Position numbers and translations under genes: made by a program
Part shown: one piece after another, positions 18,834 to 27,705 of the stretch
Layout: every line of letters starts with the position of its first letter
Numbering within the stretch: position 1 is the first letter of the stretch
Source: Sulfitobacter delicatus
Lineage (GTDB): Bacteria; Pseudomonadota; Alphaproteobacteria; Rhodobacterales; Rhodobacteraceae
DNA: 64,000 nt
Direction of reading: 5' to 3'
Assembly: GCF_900102535.1 (NCBI RefSeq)
Contig: NZ_FNBP01000001.1
Coordinates: forward strand, 62,001-126,000
The notes under the pieces: generated by a model
Database searches by the model: none
Seen by the model: the letters and a program-made list of their open reading frames with translations, nothing else
What the model was told of the DNA's origin: nothing

Positions 18834-19535
18834 TTACTCTTCGTTATATCTGTAGCCGATGCCGTAGAGCGTCTCGATTGCCGAAAACTCATCATCCGCA
18901 CTGCGCATTTTTTTCCGCAAGCGTTTGATGTGGCTGTCGATCGTGCGGTCGTCCACATAGACTTGGTCGTCGTAGGCCACGTCCATCAGCTGATCGCGCG
19001 ACTTTACGAAACCGGGGCGCTGAGCCAGTGCCTGCAGCAACAGGAATTCGGTGACGGTCAGCGACACGTCCTTGCCCTTCCAGCTTACCGCATGGCGCAG
19101 CGGGTCCATCCGCAGATCGCCGCGTTCCATCACTTTGGTCTCTTCAGTGTCGCCGACTTCGTCAGTGGCCACAGCATCCTGACGGCGCAGGAGCGCGCGA
19201 ATCCGCTCGACCAAAAGGCGCTGGCTGAAAGGCTTTTTGACGTAGTCGTCGGCCCCCATGCGCAGGCCCAGCACTTCGTCGATCTCGTCATCTTTAGAGG
19301 TCAGAAAGATCACCGGCATCGCGGTTTTCTGGCGCAGCCGCTGCAATAGGTCCATCCCGTCCATCCGCGGCATCTTGATGTCGAGCACGGCCATATCGGG
19401 AAGCTTCTTGTTAAAAGCGTCCAGCGCGGCCTGCCCGTCGTTATAGGTTTCCACTTCGAAGCCTTCGGCTTCAAGAGTCATCGAAACAGATGTCAGGATG
19501 TTCCTGTCATCGTCTACCAATGCAATCTTTGACAT
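18834..19535 (-). CDS. chvI: Response regulator ChvI (OmpR family)
   Basis: ATG 19535 gives 233 residues: a receiver domain with acidic triad DDD (8-10), phospho-acceptor Asp52 in [11 protein letters not shown] and Lys in VKKPF, then an OmpR-type winged helix ending in [10 protein letters not shown]. Phosphorylated by ChvG, it regulates envelope, exopolysaccharide and central-carbon genes. It is divergent from pckA, the classical alphaproteobacterial arrangement; the shared upstream region is a plausible site of autoregulation. Confidence 0.96.
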   Translation of the reverse strand: MSKIALVDDDRNILTSVSMTLEAEGFEVETYNDGQAALDAFNKKLPDMAVLDIKMPRMDGMDLLQRLRQKTAMPVIFLTSKDDEIDEVLGLRMGADDYVKKPFSQRLLVERIRALLRRQDAVATDEVGDTEETKVMERGDLRMDPLRHAVSWKGKDVSLTVTEFLLLQALAQRPGFVKSRDQLMDVAYDDQVYVDDRTIDSHIKRLRKKMRSADDEFSAIETLYGIGYRYNEE

Positions 19536-19916
19536 TGCCTGCTTCCTTATACTGCTCAATTCGTTCTTAATTTTTGGATACAGTGATCCGCAATAACGCA
19601 GATCGAATCAATCCTTAAGTGCGAATCGTGCCTTTGAGATGCACCAATTCGGTCATAATTTGGTTAGGAATGGCTAAATTGCCGCACTTTAGGTGCTGCC
19701 ACGCGACTGAGGCGCCGCAGTGCGACCCTCGTCCCCGAGCAGAATTTGAGCGCAGCTAAACAAAGTTTTGGATGGTGGCGCTAACTGCGACAAAGCAACC
19801 TGTTCAACCTTAAAAGCCGCGTGTTAAGAGGCTCGCAAGGCCTCTCTCGCCCCAGGGCAATCTAGCCCGGTCAGACACGTTTTGCGCCTCTCACGCGCCG
19901 CTACAGGAGACATCAC
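19536..19916. other. Divergent intergenic region chvI / pckA
   Basis: About 380 bp without a supported gene lie between the chvI and pckA starts, more AT-rich on the chvI side. Promoters of both genes must be here. A short inverted repeat (GAGGC / GCCTC near 19829-19844) lies close to pckA, and CAGGAGA precedes its start. I could not identify a defined ChvI site. Confidence 0.6.
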
Positions 19917-21515
19917 ATGACATTTGGACGGGTAAACCCGCAGTTCAGCCTTGAAGATCAGCAGATCACCGGGCTCGGCGATGTCTATTACAACCTGACC
20001 GAGCCCGCGCTGGTCGAAGCCGCTCTGAAACGCGGCGAAGGCAGTCTGGGCAAGGGCGGCGCGTTTTTGGTCACTACAGGCAAGTTCACGGGTCGCTCGC
20101 CCAAGGATAAACATGTGGTCAAAACCGACAGCGTGGCCGACAGCATTTGGTGGGAGAACAACGCCGAGATGTCGGCCGAAGGGTTCGACGCGCTCTACGA
20201 AGACATGATAGCGCATATGGCGGGCAAGGACTACTTCGTCCAAGACCTCGTCGGCGGCGCCGATCCGCGTCATGCGATCAACGTGCGTATGGTGACAGAG
20301 TTGGCCTGGCACGGCCTCTTCATCCGCACCATGCTGCGCCGCCCCGACGCCGAAGCAATCAAAGAGTTCACCGCAGATTTCACCGTCATCAACTGCCCGA
20401 GCTTCCAAGCCGATCCGGCCAAGCACGACTGCCGCAGCGAGACCGTCATCGCGATGAATTTCGACCGCAAGATGATCCTCATCGGCGGCACAGAATACGC
20501 AGGCGAGAACAAGAAATCGGTCTTCACTCTGCTGAACTACCTGCTGCCTGAAAAAGGCATCATGCCGATGCACTGCTCGGCAAACCACGCCACCGGCAAT
20601 CCGGTCGACACAGCTGTCTTCTTCGGCCTGTCTGGCACGGGCAAAACCACCCTGTCGGCTGACCCCGAGCGCACGCTCATCGGCGATGACGAGCACGGCT
20701 GGTCCGACAACGGCACCTTCAACTTTGAAGGCGGCTGCTATGCCAAGACGATCAACCTCAGCGCCGAGGCAGAGCCGGAAATCTACGCCACGACCTCTAA
20801 ATTCGGCACCGTGATCGAGAACATGGTCTTCGACCCCGATACGTTTGAGTTGGACTTCGAAGACGATTCACTGACGGCCAACATGCGTGCGGCCTACCCG
20901 CTGCATTATATCTCTAACGCCAGCGAGAAGGCCGTCGGCGGCCACCCTAAGAACATCATCATGCTGACCTGCGATGCCTTTGGCGTGCTGCCCCCCATCG
21001 CACGGCTCAGCCCGGCGCAGGCAATGTATCACTTCCTCTCGGGCTTCACCTCCAAGGTCGCGGGCACCGAACGCGGCGTGACCGAGCCTGAGCCCACATT
21101 CTCCACCTGCTTCGGCGCGCCCTTTATGCCCCGCCGCCCGGAGGTCTACGGCAACCTGCTGCGCGAAAAGATCGCACAGCATGGTGCGACCTGCTGGCTG
21201 GTGAACACCGGTTGGACCGGCGGCGCCTACGGCACCGGCTCGCGGATGCCGATCAAAGCCACCCGCGCGCTGCTCTCCGCCGCGCTCGAAGGGCGTTTGG
21301 CCGATGTGGAGTACCGCAAAGATCCGAACTTCGGCTTCGATGTGCCTGTGGCCGTAAACGGCGTTGCTGACATCCTGCTCGACCCGCGCCGCACGTGGGA
21401 TGATCCGGAGTCTTATGACCGTCAGGCGGCGAAACTGGTCAAGATGTTCTCGGACAACTTCGAACAGTATCTGCCCTTCATCGATGACGATGTGAAAGCG
21501 GCGGCGATTAGCTAA
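19917..21515 (+). CDS. pckA: Phosphoenolpyruvate carboxykinase (ATP)
   Basis: This 532-residue protein belongs to the ATP-dependent class. It carries the kinase-1 P-loop [11 protein letters not shown], the metal/oxaloacetate motif IGDDEHGW and the adenine loop ([22 protein letters not shown]). It converts oxaloacetate to PEP, the entry step of gluconeogenesis. CAGGAGA lies 8 bases before the ATG. Divergent chvI and the nearby regulatory PTS suggest control by carbon status. A strong terminator follows. Confidence 0.98.
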   Translation: MTFGRVNPQFSLEDQQITGLGDVYYNLTEPALVEAALKRGEGSLGKGGAFLVTTGKFTGRSPKDKHVVKTDSVADSIWWENNAEMSAEGFDALYEDMIAHMAGKDYFVQDLVGGADPRHAINVRMVTELAWHGLFIRTMLRRPDAEAIKEFTADFTVINCPSFQADPAKHDCRSETVIAMNFDRKMILIGGTEYAGENKKSVFTLLNYLLPEKGIMPMHCSANHATGNPVDTAVFFGLSGTGKTTLSADPERTLIGDDEHGWSDNGTFNFEGGCYAKTINLSAEAEPEIYATTSKFGTVIENMVFDPDTFELDFEDDSLTANMRAAYPLHYISNASEKAVGGHPKNIIMLTCDAFGVLPPIARLSPAQAMYHFLSGFTSKVAGTERGVTEPEPTFSTCFGAPFMPRRPEVYGNLLREKIAQHGATCWLVNTGWTGGAYGTGSRMPIKATRALLSAALEGRLADVEYRKDPNFGFDVPVAVNGVADILLDPRRTWDDPESYDRQAAKLVKMFSDNFEQYLPFIDDDVKAAAIS

Positions 21516-21538
21516 ACTCGCGCTACGACTAAAACGCC

Positions 21539-21568
21539 AAAGGGCCGCCCGATTGGGCGGCCCTTTGT
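21539..21568. terminator. Intrinsic terminator after pckA
   Basis: A 12-bp stem (AAAGGGCCGCCC / GGGCGGCCCTTT) with a GATT loop. The stem ends in A/T-rich edges on both strands, so it may also serve the convergent gene ending at 21608. Confidence 0.85.
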
Positions 21569-21607
21569 GCTTCTGCTACCATCAAAATTTGTAGTCAGTT
21601 CCTGAAA

Positions 21608-22528
21608 TCATCCATCGAAATTGACCTTCGCATCGGCAGGCATGCTGTCAAGGAATGCGCGGTCGACACCGGCGATATTGAGGGTCGACGAACGGTCAAT
21701 AGCGGCGATCAAAGCAAAGCTCTTGTCCGGAAAACGCCCCGCCATCAGCAACCGCTTATAGGCCAGCGGCATCGGTGTGCCGCCCTCTTCTCGCGGGACG
21801 CGGGTGACGACCTCGTCCAGCCGCAGCCCCTTGGTCGCCTGCACCTCGCGAAAGGCGTAGTTCAACATGTCTTCGAAATCCGGCCCGCCGGTGAACTGCT
21901 TCAAAGGCCGGCCGATGCTGCTGCGCGCATTCGCCCAGCCCCACCAGCGCGTGTAAAAGGACTTCTCGCCCACCTCGGTACAAATCCACCCGCTCGGCGA
22001 GTCGCGATACACCAGCACATAGGGCCGGATTATCCGGAAAGCTTCGCTTTCAAGCAGCCCGCGGCTTTCGGTCCAAGCATCCAGCGCTGCTTGCAGCATC
22101 GGGGACTCGCCGTCCCAAAGCAGCGATAGCGGTTGTTGTTGCTGATAGAACGACCAGCCCGTCTTGTCCTCGTAGGACAGGCGCTGCAGGCCCTGCATAT
22201 GGCGCGACTTGCCCTCGATCCACAGTTTGCTGCGTGCCAGAATGTCTCGCGCGGCCGGAAGCGCATCCACCCCAGTCTGCGTCAGCGTGTAGCGGCGGGC
22301 GTCGATCTCAAAAAGCGGCGCGCCCATTGCGTCTTCAAGCTGTTGGATATGGCGCCGCACTGTCTGGCGGGTGCTGTTCAGCTCCGCCACTGCATGGCTG
22401 AGGTTAAGCGTATTCGCCAAGGTCACAAAGGACCGGATCATCTCAAACAAAAGCGGCGGCGCTGGCTCCTTTAACGAGAGCGGCGGGACGGGGTTTACGG
22501 GCTCATTTGCGATCAGATGTTGGTTCAT
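21608..22528 (-). CDS. LysR-type HTH regulator with a non-LysR C-terminal domain
   Basis: From ATG 22528 the protein has 306 residues; a TTG at 22546 is also in frame. Residues about 28-90 form a LysR-like winged helix (FVTLANTLNLSHAVAELNSTRQTVRRHIQQLED, split here as seen over two helices). The remainder lacks the LysR co-inducer domain and instead contains an aromatic-rich region (GWICTEVGEKSFYTRWWGW) and a segment about WTESRGLLES-EAFRIIRPYV that could be PAS-like. I do not recognise the C-terminal family. No target gene is obvious; the 5' region is shared with the divergent XRE gene. Confidence 0.75.
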   Translation of the reverse strand: MNQHLIANEPVNPVPPLSLKEPAPPLLFEMIRSFVTLANTLNLSHAVAELNSTRQTVRRHIQQLEDAMGAPLFEIDARRYTLTQTGVDALPAARDILARSKLWIEGKSRHMQGLQRLSYEDKTGWSFYQQQQPLSLLWDGESPMLQAALDAWTESRGLLESEAFRIIRPYVLVYRDSPSGWICTEVGEKSFYTRWWGWANARSSIGRPLKQFTGGPDFEDMLNYAFREVQATKGLRLDEVVTRVPREEGGTPMPLAYKRLLMAGRFPDKSFALIAAIDRSSTLNIAGVDRAFLDSMPADAKVNFDG

Positions 22529-22605
22529 AGGGGGACGATGGTACAAAAATCATCCATCAATGCAACATTTTTCATCGGTCTATTGAATAAAAATGAATGG
22601 AAACA

Positions 22606-22619
22606 GCACATAACTGTGC
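22606..22619. promoter_or_regulatory. Candidate operator palindrome between the two divergent regulators
   Basis: A perfect inverted repeat GCACA-TAAC-TGTGC lies 61 bp before the XRE gene, in the AT-rich space shared with the LysR-like gene. Its size fits an HTH dimer site, but no binding evidence exists. Confidence 0.35.
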
Positions 22620-22679
22620 AATTGAACGCTAACGACCACTGGGTACTGAATTAAGAAACACAACCTGAGGTATCCAGAC

Positions 22680-23039
22680 ATGGCTCATCCCGTAGATGCA
22701 CATGTAGGTCGACGACTTAAACAAGCGCGGACTCTGCGGCGTTTGTCGCAAACTGATGTGGCACGCAAACTCGATCTGTCTTTCCAACAAATCCAAAAAT
22801 ACGAAATCGGCTCAAACCGCGTCGCCGCCAGTCGTCTCTATGATCTGGCGCGGATACTGGACGTGACACCGGGATATTTCTTTGAAGGGTTGGAAGAAAG
22901 CACCGCTGACCCCGCGCCAAAAGACCCAACGATGGACATCGTGAGCGCCCTCGCCTCGATCAAGGATGATGGCGTAAAGTCCCGTATTCTAACGTTTATC
23001 GAGGACGTAGCCGGCGTGACCGTGGCCAGACGGGGCTAG
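22680..23039 (+). CDS. XRE-family transcriptional regulator
   Basis: This 119-residue protein has a clear Cro/C1-type helix-turn-helix at about 10-67 (LKQARTLRRLSQTDVARKL, then FQQIQKYEIGSNRV) and a short acidic C-terminal part. This size and layout match abundant alphaproteobacterial SinR/XRE regulators. CTGAGG precedes the ATG. It is solo, with no toxin or phage gene beside it. Its targets are unknown. Confidence 0.9.
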   Translation: MAHPVDAHVGRRLKQARTLRRLSQTDVARKLDLSFQQIQKYEIGSNRVAASRLYDLARILDVTPGYFFEGLEESTADPAPKDPTMDIVSALASIKDDGVKSRILTFIEDVAGVTVARRG

Positions 23040-23146
23040 GACAAACGGCAGGCGAAGCCGGTTCGGCCTGGCGCATACCGCCTTGCTCCGTTTTGGAACG
23101 CCCAACGCTCCCAACCCCGAGTTTCAGCAGGCAAGAACGCCCGCTG

Positions 23147-26100
23147 TCAGGCGACAAGCGTCTCCGCTTTCTTCAGATCGACGGACACAAGCTGGCTGAC
23201 CCCCTGCTCCGCCATCGTCACGCCGAACAGCCGATCCATCCGGGCCATCGTCACCGCGTGGTGCGTGATGATGAGGAATCGCGTGTCGGTTTGACGGCAC
23301 ATTTCATCCAGCAGATCGCAGAAACGGGTCACATTTGCGTCATCTAGAGGCGCGTCGACCTCGTCGAGCACGCAGATCGGCGCAGGGTTGGCGAGGAAGA
23401 CCGCAAAAATCAGGGCCATCGCCGTGAGCGTTTGCTCGCCCCCCGACAGCAGGCTGAGCGTGCTGAGCTTCTTGCCCGGCGGTTGGCACATGATCTCGAG
23501 CCCGGCCTCCAGCGGATCGTCGCTTTCGACCATCACGAGGTTGGCTTCGCCGCCGCCAAAGAGATGGGTAAACAGCATCGAGAAATTGGAATTGACCTGC
23601 TCGAACGCGGTAAGCAGCCGCTCGCGCCCTTCCCGGTTCAGCCCGGCAATACCGCTGCGCAGTGTCTTGATCGCTTCTTCAAGGTCAGCTTTTTCGGCCA
23701 GCAAAGCGTCATGCTCTTCGCGCACTTCTTTGGCGTCATCCTCCGCCCGCAGGTTCACAGCCCCGAGCGAATCCCGCTGGCGTTTGTGACGGTTTACGTC
23801 CTCTTCCAGCACAGCCACCGCAGGGATTTCCTCCGGCTCGATATCCAGCGCCGTTAGGAGTTCGGCGGGGGTGGTTTGGCGATCATCGCTGATCCGACCC
23901 TCGGCCTGCGCGACCGTCTCGCGGGCAGCGTCGCTACGGGCTTCGGCCCGCGCGCGCGCCTCGCGGGCATCAGACGCCTGACGCTCCGCATCGCGCTCGG
24001 CCTCGGTCGCCGCTTTCAACGCCGCCTCTGCCGCCGCCAAAGCTCCTATCGCCTGCGCGCGCCGCGCTTCAGCATCGGTGATCGCGCTCGTCAGTTCTTC
24101 GCGTTTGGCTGCAATCTCAGCGGGGGCCGCGCTGGCTTCGGCGAGTTCCGCTTCCGAGGAAGTCTTGCGCTCCACCAGTTCCGCGGTGCGTTTCTCTGCC
24201 GTTTCCAACCGGTGCCGCCAGCCGCTGACCTCTTGCGTGACCTCTTGCTGGCGCTTGGTGCGGGCCTCGCCTTCGCGGCGCAATTCGTCATGGGCCGAGC
24301 GGCGCGACATCATGGTGATTCGCGCGGCTTCGACTGTCATGCGCAGGTCTTCGACCACGGCACGGGCTGCAGCAAGGTCACCCAGACCCGCGAGCGTGCG
24401 CTCAGCCTCGAGCACCTCGGCGCGAGCGGCAATAGCAGCTTCTTCGTGACGTTTTACGGCAAGGCCCAACGACTCCAGACGGCTTTGCGCCAAATTCCGG
24501 TCCGCCTCTACACGGCTCAGCGCACGCCCCGCCTCAGCGACCTGCCGGTCCGCATCACGACGGGCTTCGCGCGCGCGTTTGTCGGCTTCGGCTTGCTCGG
24601 CCAATTGCTGCTGCAGTGCCTCATGCGCCCCGCGGGCACCTTCGGCCCGCTGCGTGGCTTGTTCCAATGACTGCTTCAAGACTTCCAGACGGTTCAACTG
24701 CTGAAGCCGCAATGCCGCCGCCGATGGTGCATCCTCGGCCCAAGCGCGGAACCCGTCCCACCGCCAGAGATCGCCTTCGGGCGAGACCAGCCGCTGGCCC
24801 GGCAGCAGCGCCGCCTGCAGGAGATTGCCCGCCTCGGGATCGACAAGACCCACTTGGCTCATGCGACGTTCCAAAACGTCAGGCACCGACACATGCTGTG
24901 TCAGAGGAGTAACCCCTTCGGGCAAAGCCTGCGGCTGCGAATAGCCGGGCAGGACGGCCCAGCCGGACGGACCATCGGCGTCAACTTCAGGTGCGCGCAG
25001 ATCGTCGGCAAGCGCCGCGCCGAGCGCTTTTTCAAACCCGTGTTCGACCTGCAGGCGGTCAAGGATCTGTCCGCCCTCGGCGGTGTCACGCTCGACCAAT
25101 TTGGCCAGCGCTCCCGCCTCGGCCCGCAGCGCGTTCATTTCGCCTTCGGCCTCGGACCGCTCGGCGCGGGCGTCGGCCTCGCGCGACTGCGTGTCGGCCC
25201 TAATTTCTTCGGCTGCGAGCAATGCGGCATCGGCTGCAGCGGCGGCACTGACTGCGCTGACCTCTGCCTCCTGCGCGGCAGCAAAGTCCACACCAGCTTG
25301 GTCGAGCGTGGCTTGACTTTCGGCAACTGCCTCGCGCGCTTTTCGCGCTTCTGCCTCGGACTTCTCTAGCGTTCGGCGGCTGTCTTGCAAAAGACGCTCG
25401 GCGGAGCTGTGACGGGCGGAGAGCCGCGCGACGTCTTCGGTCTGCTGCGCGAGATCGGCTTCCCGAGCCTGTAGAACTTCTGCCGCCTCCGACGCTGCAT
25501 CTGCTGCGGCTTCCAGCGCGGCGCTATGGCCCTCGCCCGCCTTGGCCAGTTCGCGTGCTTCCCAATCGAGCCGGGCGATGGTTTCCTCGGCATCGCGGTT
25601 CAAACCGCCTTCGCGATCAATGTCGCGCGCAAGTTGCGCGATGCGCCCTTCAAGCGTTTCGATCAGCGCGGCGGCACGGGCCTCTTGATCTGCCAGCGTA
25701 TCGCGCTGTGTCGTAAGCCGCTGCAGGATTGCGGCAGCGATGGCTTCTTCCTCACGCAAGGCGGGGAGCGCATCTTCAGCCTCTTGGCGCCCCTTTGCCA
25801 CCTCGCGCACCTGCGCTTCGGCCTGTGCTGTTGCGGCGACGCGGGCCCGCAGTTCTTCCTCCGCTGTCGCACGCGCCTTGTCGGCCTCGCGCCAGCGGCG
25901 GTAGAGCAACAGACCCTCACCATGGCGCAATGCTTCACCAATCTCGCGGTAACGCGCGGCTTGCCGTGCCTGTCGTGCGAGGGTGGCCAGCTGCGATGCC
26001 AGCTGTTCGATCACGTCATCCACGCGGGCCAGATTGGTCTCCGCCCCGTTCAACTTCAACTCAGCCTCATGACGGCGCTGGTAGAGGCCAGAGATGCCTG

Positions 26101-26602
26101 CGGCCTCTTCTAGAATGCGGCGACGGCTTTTGGGCTTCGCGTTGATCAGTTCCGCGATCTGCCCCTGCCGGACCAGTGCCGGGCTATGCGCCCCGGTGGA
26201 GGCATCGGCGAAAAGCATCTGCACATCCCGCGCGCGCACGTCTTTGCCATTGACCTTATAGGCGCTGCCGACGTCGCGGGTGATGCGACGCACGATTTCC
26301 AGCGCATCCTGTTCGTTGAACCCCGCCGGGGCGAGCCGGTCGGTATTGTCCAAATGCAAGGAGACTTCGGCAAAGTTCCGGGCCGGGCGCGATGCGGCCC
26401 CGGCGAAAATCACATCCTCCATACCGCCGCCGCGCATGGCAGTCGGGCGGTTTTCGCCCATCACCCAACGCAACGCTTCAAGCAGGTTGGATTTGCCACA
26501 GCCATTCGGCCCCACGACGCCGGTCAGCCCGTCAGAGATGACGAGGTCGGTCGGGTCCACGAAGCTTTTGAAGCCGGTGAGTCTAAGTTTGGAAAACCGC
26601 AA
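23147..26602 (-). CDS. smc: Chromosome segregation protein SMC
   Basis: This 1151-residue SMC has Walker A GPNGCGKSN at about 32-40, long Ala/Glu/Arg-rich coiled coils, a hinge at about 500-650 and the C-terminal signature LSLLSGGEQTLTAMAL with Walker B ICVLDEVDAPLDDANV. It condenses and aligns the chromosome arms with ScpA and ScpB, which are not in this window. The only plausible start is TTG at 26600-26602, reading MRFSKLRLTGFKSFVDPT as expected for SMC; its ribosome-binding site is weak. Confidence 0.97.
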   Translation of the reverse strand: MRFSKLRLTGFKSFVDPTDLVISDGLTGVVGPNGCGKSNLLEALRWVMGENRPTAMRGGGMEDVIFAGAASRPARNFAEVSLHLDNTDRLAPAGFNEQDALEIVRRITRDVGSAYKVNGKDVRARDVQMLFADASTGAHSPALVRQGQIAELINAKPKSRRRILEEAAGISGLYQRRHEAELKLNGAETNLARVDDVIEQLASQLATLARQARQAARYREIGEALRHGEGLLLYRRWREADKARATAEEELRARVAATAQAEAQVREVAKGRQEAEDALPALREEEAIAAAILQRLTTQRDTLADQEARAAALIETLEGRIAQLARDIDREGGLNRDAEETIARLDWEARELAKAGEGHSAALEAAADAASEAAEVLQAREADLAQQTEDVARLSARHSSAERLLQDSRRTLEKSEAEARKAREAVAESQATLDQAGVDFAAAQEAEVSAVSAAAAADAALLAAEEIRADTQSREADARAERSEAEGEMNALRAEAGALAKLVERDTAEGGQILDRLQVEHGFEKALGAALADDLRAPEVDADGPSGWAVLPGYSQPQALPEGVTPLTQHVSVPDVLERRMSQVGLVDPEAGNLLQAALLPGQRLVSPEGDLWRWDGFRAWAEDAPSAAALRLQQLNRLEVLKQSLEQATQRAEGARGAHEALQQQLAEQAEADKRAREARRDADRQVAEAGRALSRVEADRNLAQSRLESLGLAVKRHEEAAIAARAEVLEAERTLAGLGDLAAARAVVEDLRMTVEAARITMMSRRSAHDELRREGEARTKRQQEVTQEVSGWRHRLETAEKRTAELVERKTSSEAELAEASAAPAEIAAKREELTSAITDAEARRAQAIGALAAAEAALKAATEAERDAERQASDAREARARAEARSDAARETVAQAEGRISDDRQTTPAELLTALDIEPEEIPAVAVLEEDVNRHKRQRDSLGAVNLRAEDDAKEVREEHDALLAEKADLEEAIKTLRSGIAGLNREGRERLLTAFEQVNSNFSMLFTHLFGGGEANLVMVESDDPLEAGLEIMCQPPGKKLSTLSLLSGGEQTLTAMALIFAVFLANPAPICVLDEVDAPLDDANVTRFCDLLDEMCRQTDTRFLIITHHAVTMARMDRLFGVTMAEQGVSQLVSVDLKKAETLVA

Positions 26603-26703
26603 GGCTGCCCCGCCCGTTTTGATTCTTGCCTGAGCGGCGAACTTGCCGTTTTGCAGGGGGCCAAGTCAATCAAAAGCCCCAAGGGGAAGGGCCGCGTCGG
26701 CGG

Positions 26704-26712
26704 TTATCCACA
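26704..26712 (+). promoter_or_regulatory. Consensus DnaA box upstream of smc
   Basis: TTATCCACA, a perfect consensus DnaA box, lies about 100 bp upstream of the smc start in a 195-bp intergenic region. It is a single box; no cluster or AT-rich unwinding element is seen, so this is not a replication origin. Confidence 0.45.
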
Positions 26713-26797
26713 AGATATTGTCGGTTGGAGGGCATGGATAGCTGGCTATGGTCGGGCTGGTCGCTGAATAGCACTTTGATGCTATTCACTTGTCTAT

Positions 26798-27091
26798 CTA
26801 GTCGCAGTCCAACACCCCGAATGCCAAGGCCTGATCCCCCTGTACTTCGGTCACCTTGCAACCGCTGACCTCCGCCATCGCTGTACGCGCGTAGCCGCGG
26901 ATCGGGCCAAAGCGGGGAGCATATTGCGCGTTCACCCGCATAGCTTCGGCCCTTTCACCACGAACCCTTACGTCAAACACAGATCCGGCGACTGTAATCC
27001 GCGTTGCAGGTATATCGCGAAACTGGGGACTTGGGGCGTTGCAGCCCGCCAAGCCCGCGCAAAGGAGAAAGAGGAGTACAAATCGAACCAT
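26798..27091 (-). CDS. Small predicted lipoprotein
   Basis: This 97-residue protein has a signal peptide with lipobox LAGC (Cys17) followed by about 80 residues of beta-rich sequence containing two further cysteines near the end (SGCK and VLDCD), which could form a disulfide. I do not recognise a family. A full CtrA-type site lies 24-38 bases upstream of its start, suggesting cell-cycle or motility-linked control. It is transcribed toward smc. Confidence 0.75.
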   Translation of the reverse strand: MVRFVLLFLLCAGLAGCNAPSPQFRDIPATRITVAGSVFDVRVRGERAEAMRVNAQYAPRFGPIRGYARTAMAEVSGCKVTEVQGDQALAFGVLDCD

Positions 27092-27110
27092 AGCTAGATG
27101 AACGTCTAGA

Positions 27111-27129
27111 ATGGTTAATAGGCAGTTAA
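27111..27129 (-). promoter_or_regulatory. Full CtrA-type binding site (TTAA-N7-TTAA)
   Basis: On the minus strand the site reads TTAACTGCCTATTAACCAT: two TTAA half-sites with exactly 7 bases between them, the second in the extended form TTAACCAT. It sits 20-38 bases upstream of the lipoprotein ATG at 27091, overlapping where a -35/-10 would be. Confidence 0.55.
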
Positions 27130-27130
27130 C

Positions 27131-27547
27131 CTATGCTCCTGAAAAGAGGTACGGCGACCCGTCTGGCTTACCGACCCAGCAACTCGCCTTGTTGATTGTC
27201 ATCTTCCGTCCACGGTCTTGAGGGCGCTTCGCCTGCGCGGTAGCGGCTTTCAATTTGTCCCCTTGGCAGTATGGCATTTTGACCTTCTGGTATCCGCGAT
27301 CCCGCATGCAGAGTTCGAAGTTCTTGCCCCGCAATGCAGCGTTTGTATCCGCAGAATAGACGCCTACGTAGGGCATCCAACCTACTTGGGTATTGGTTGG
27401 AACTTCTTGCGTGGCCCGGGTGGCGCAGCCGACAAAATCTCGCTCGTAGCGGTCGTAGGTCACATTCTGCCTGACGAAGAATTCTTGGTCCACACAACCG
27501 GCGATCAACAGCGGTGCAACGACAATAGCCAAAGTGATCAATCTCAT
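27131..27547 (-). CDS. Cysteine-containing predicted lipoprotein
   Basis: This 138-residue protein has the lipobox IAGC (Cys18), then four more cysteines in spaced segments (GCATRAT, LCMRDRGY, YCQGD, SCWVG), an arrangement that allows two disulfides in the periplasm. The segment FELCMRDRGYQ resembles a motif common in small proteobacterial lipoproteins of unknown role. It ends two bases from the CtrA-type site of the next gene. The function is unknown. Confidence 0.75.
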   Translation of the reverse strand: MRLITLAIVVAPLLIAGCVDQEFFVRQNVTYDRYERDFVGCATRATQEVPTNTQVGWMPYVGVYSADTNAALRGKNFELCMRDRGYQKVKMPYCQGDKLKAATAQAKRPQDRGRKMTINKASCWVGKPDGSPYLFSGA

Positions 27548-27654
27548 TAAAACCTCCCCTAAAATTGAGGACAGCCTAGCAATACATCTATTAATTGCAA
27601 GTTCTTAGAAATTTCATCCTGTGGGTGTGCGGCGCCAGTCCGACGTTGGATAAA

Positions 27655-27683
27655 CGAAAAAAGCCCCGGCAAAACCGGGGCTT
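27655..27683 (-). terminator. Intrinsic terminator of the Fo ATP synthase operon
   Basis: On the minus strand, AAGCCCCGG-TTTTG-CCGGGGCTT is followed by a T run, 23 bases after the atpF stop. Confidence 0.9.
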
Positions 27684-27705
27684 CCTAAATTCAGTATTGG
27701 GCAGC

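Noticed and set aside
26603-26797. Replication origin near smc
   Set aside because: Only one DnaA box, no cluster, no AT-rich unwinding region and no origin-type genes.
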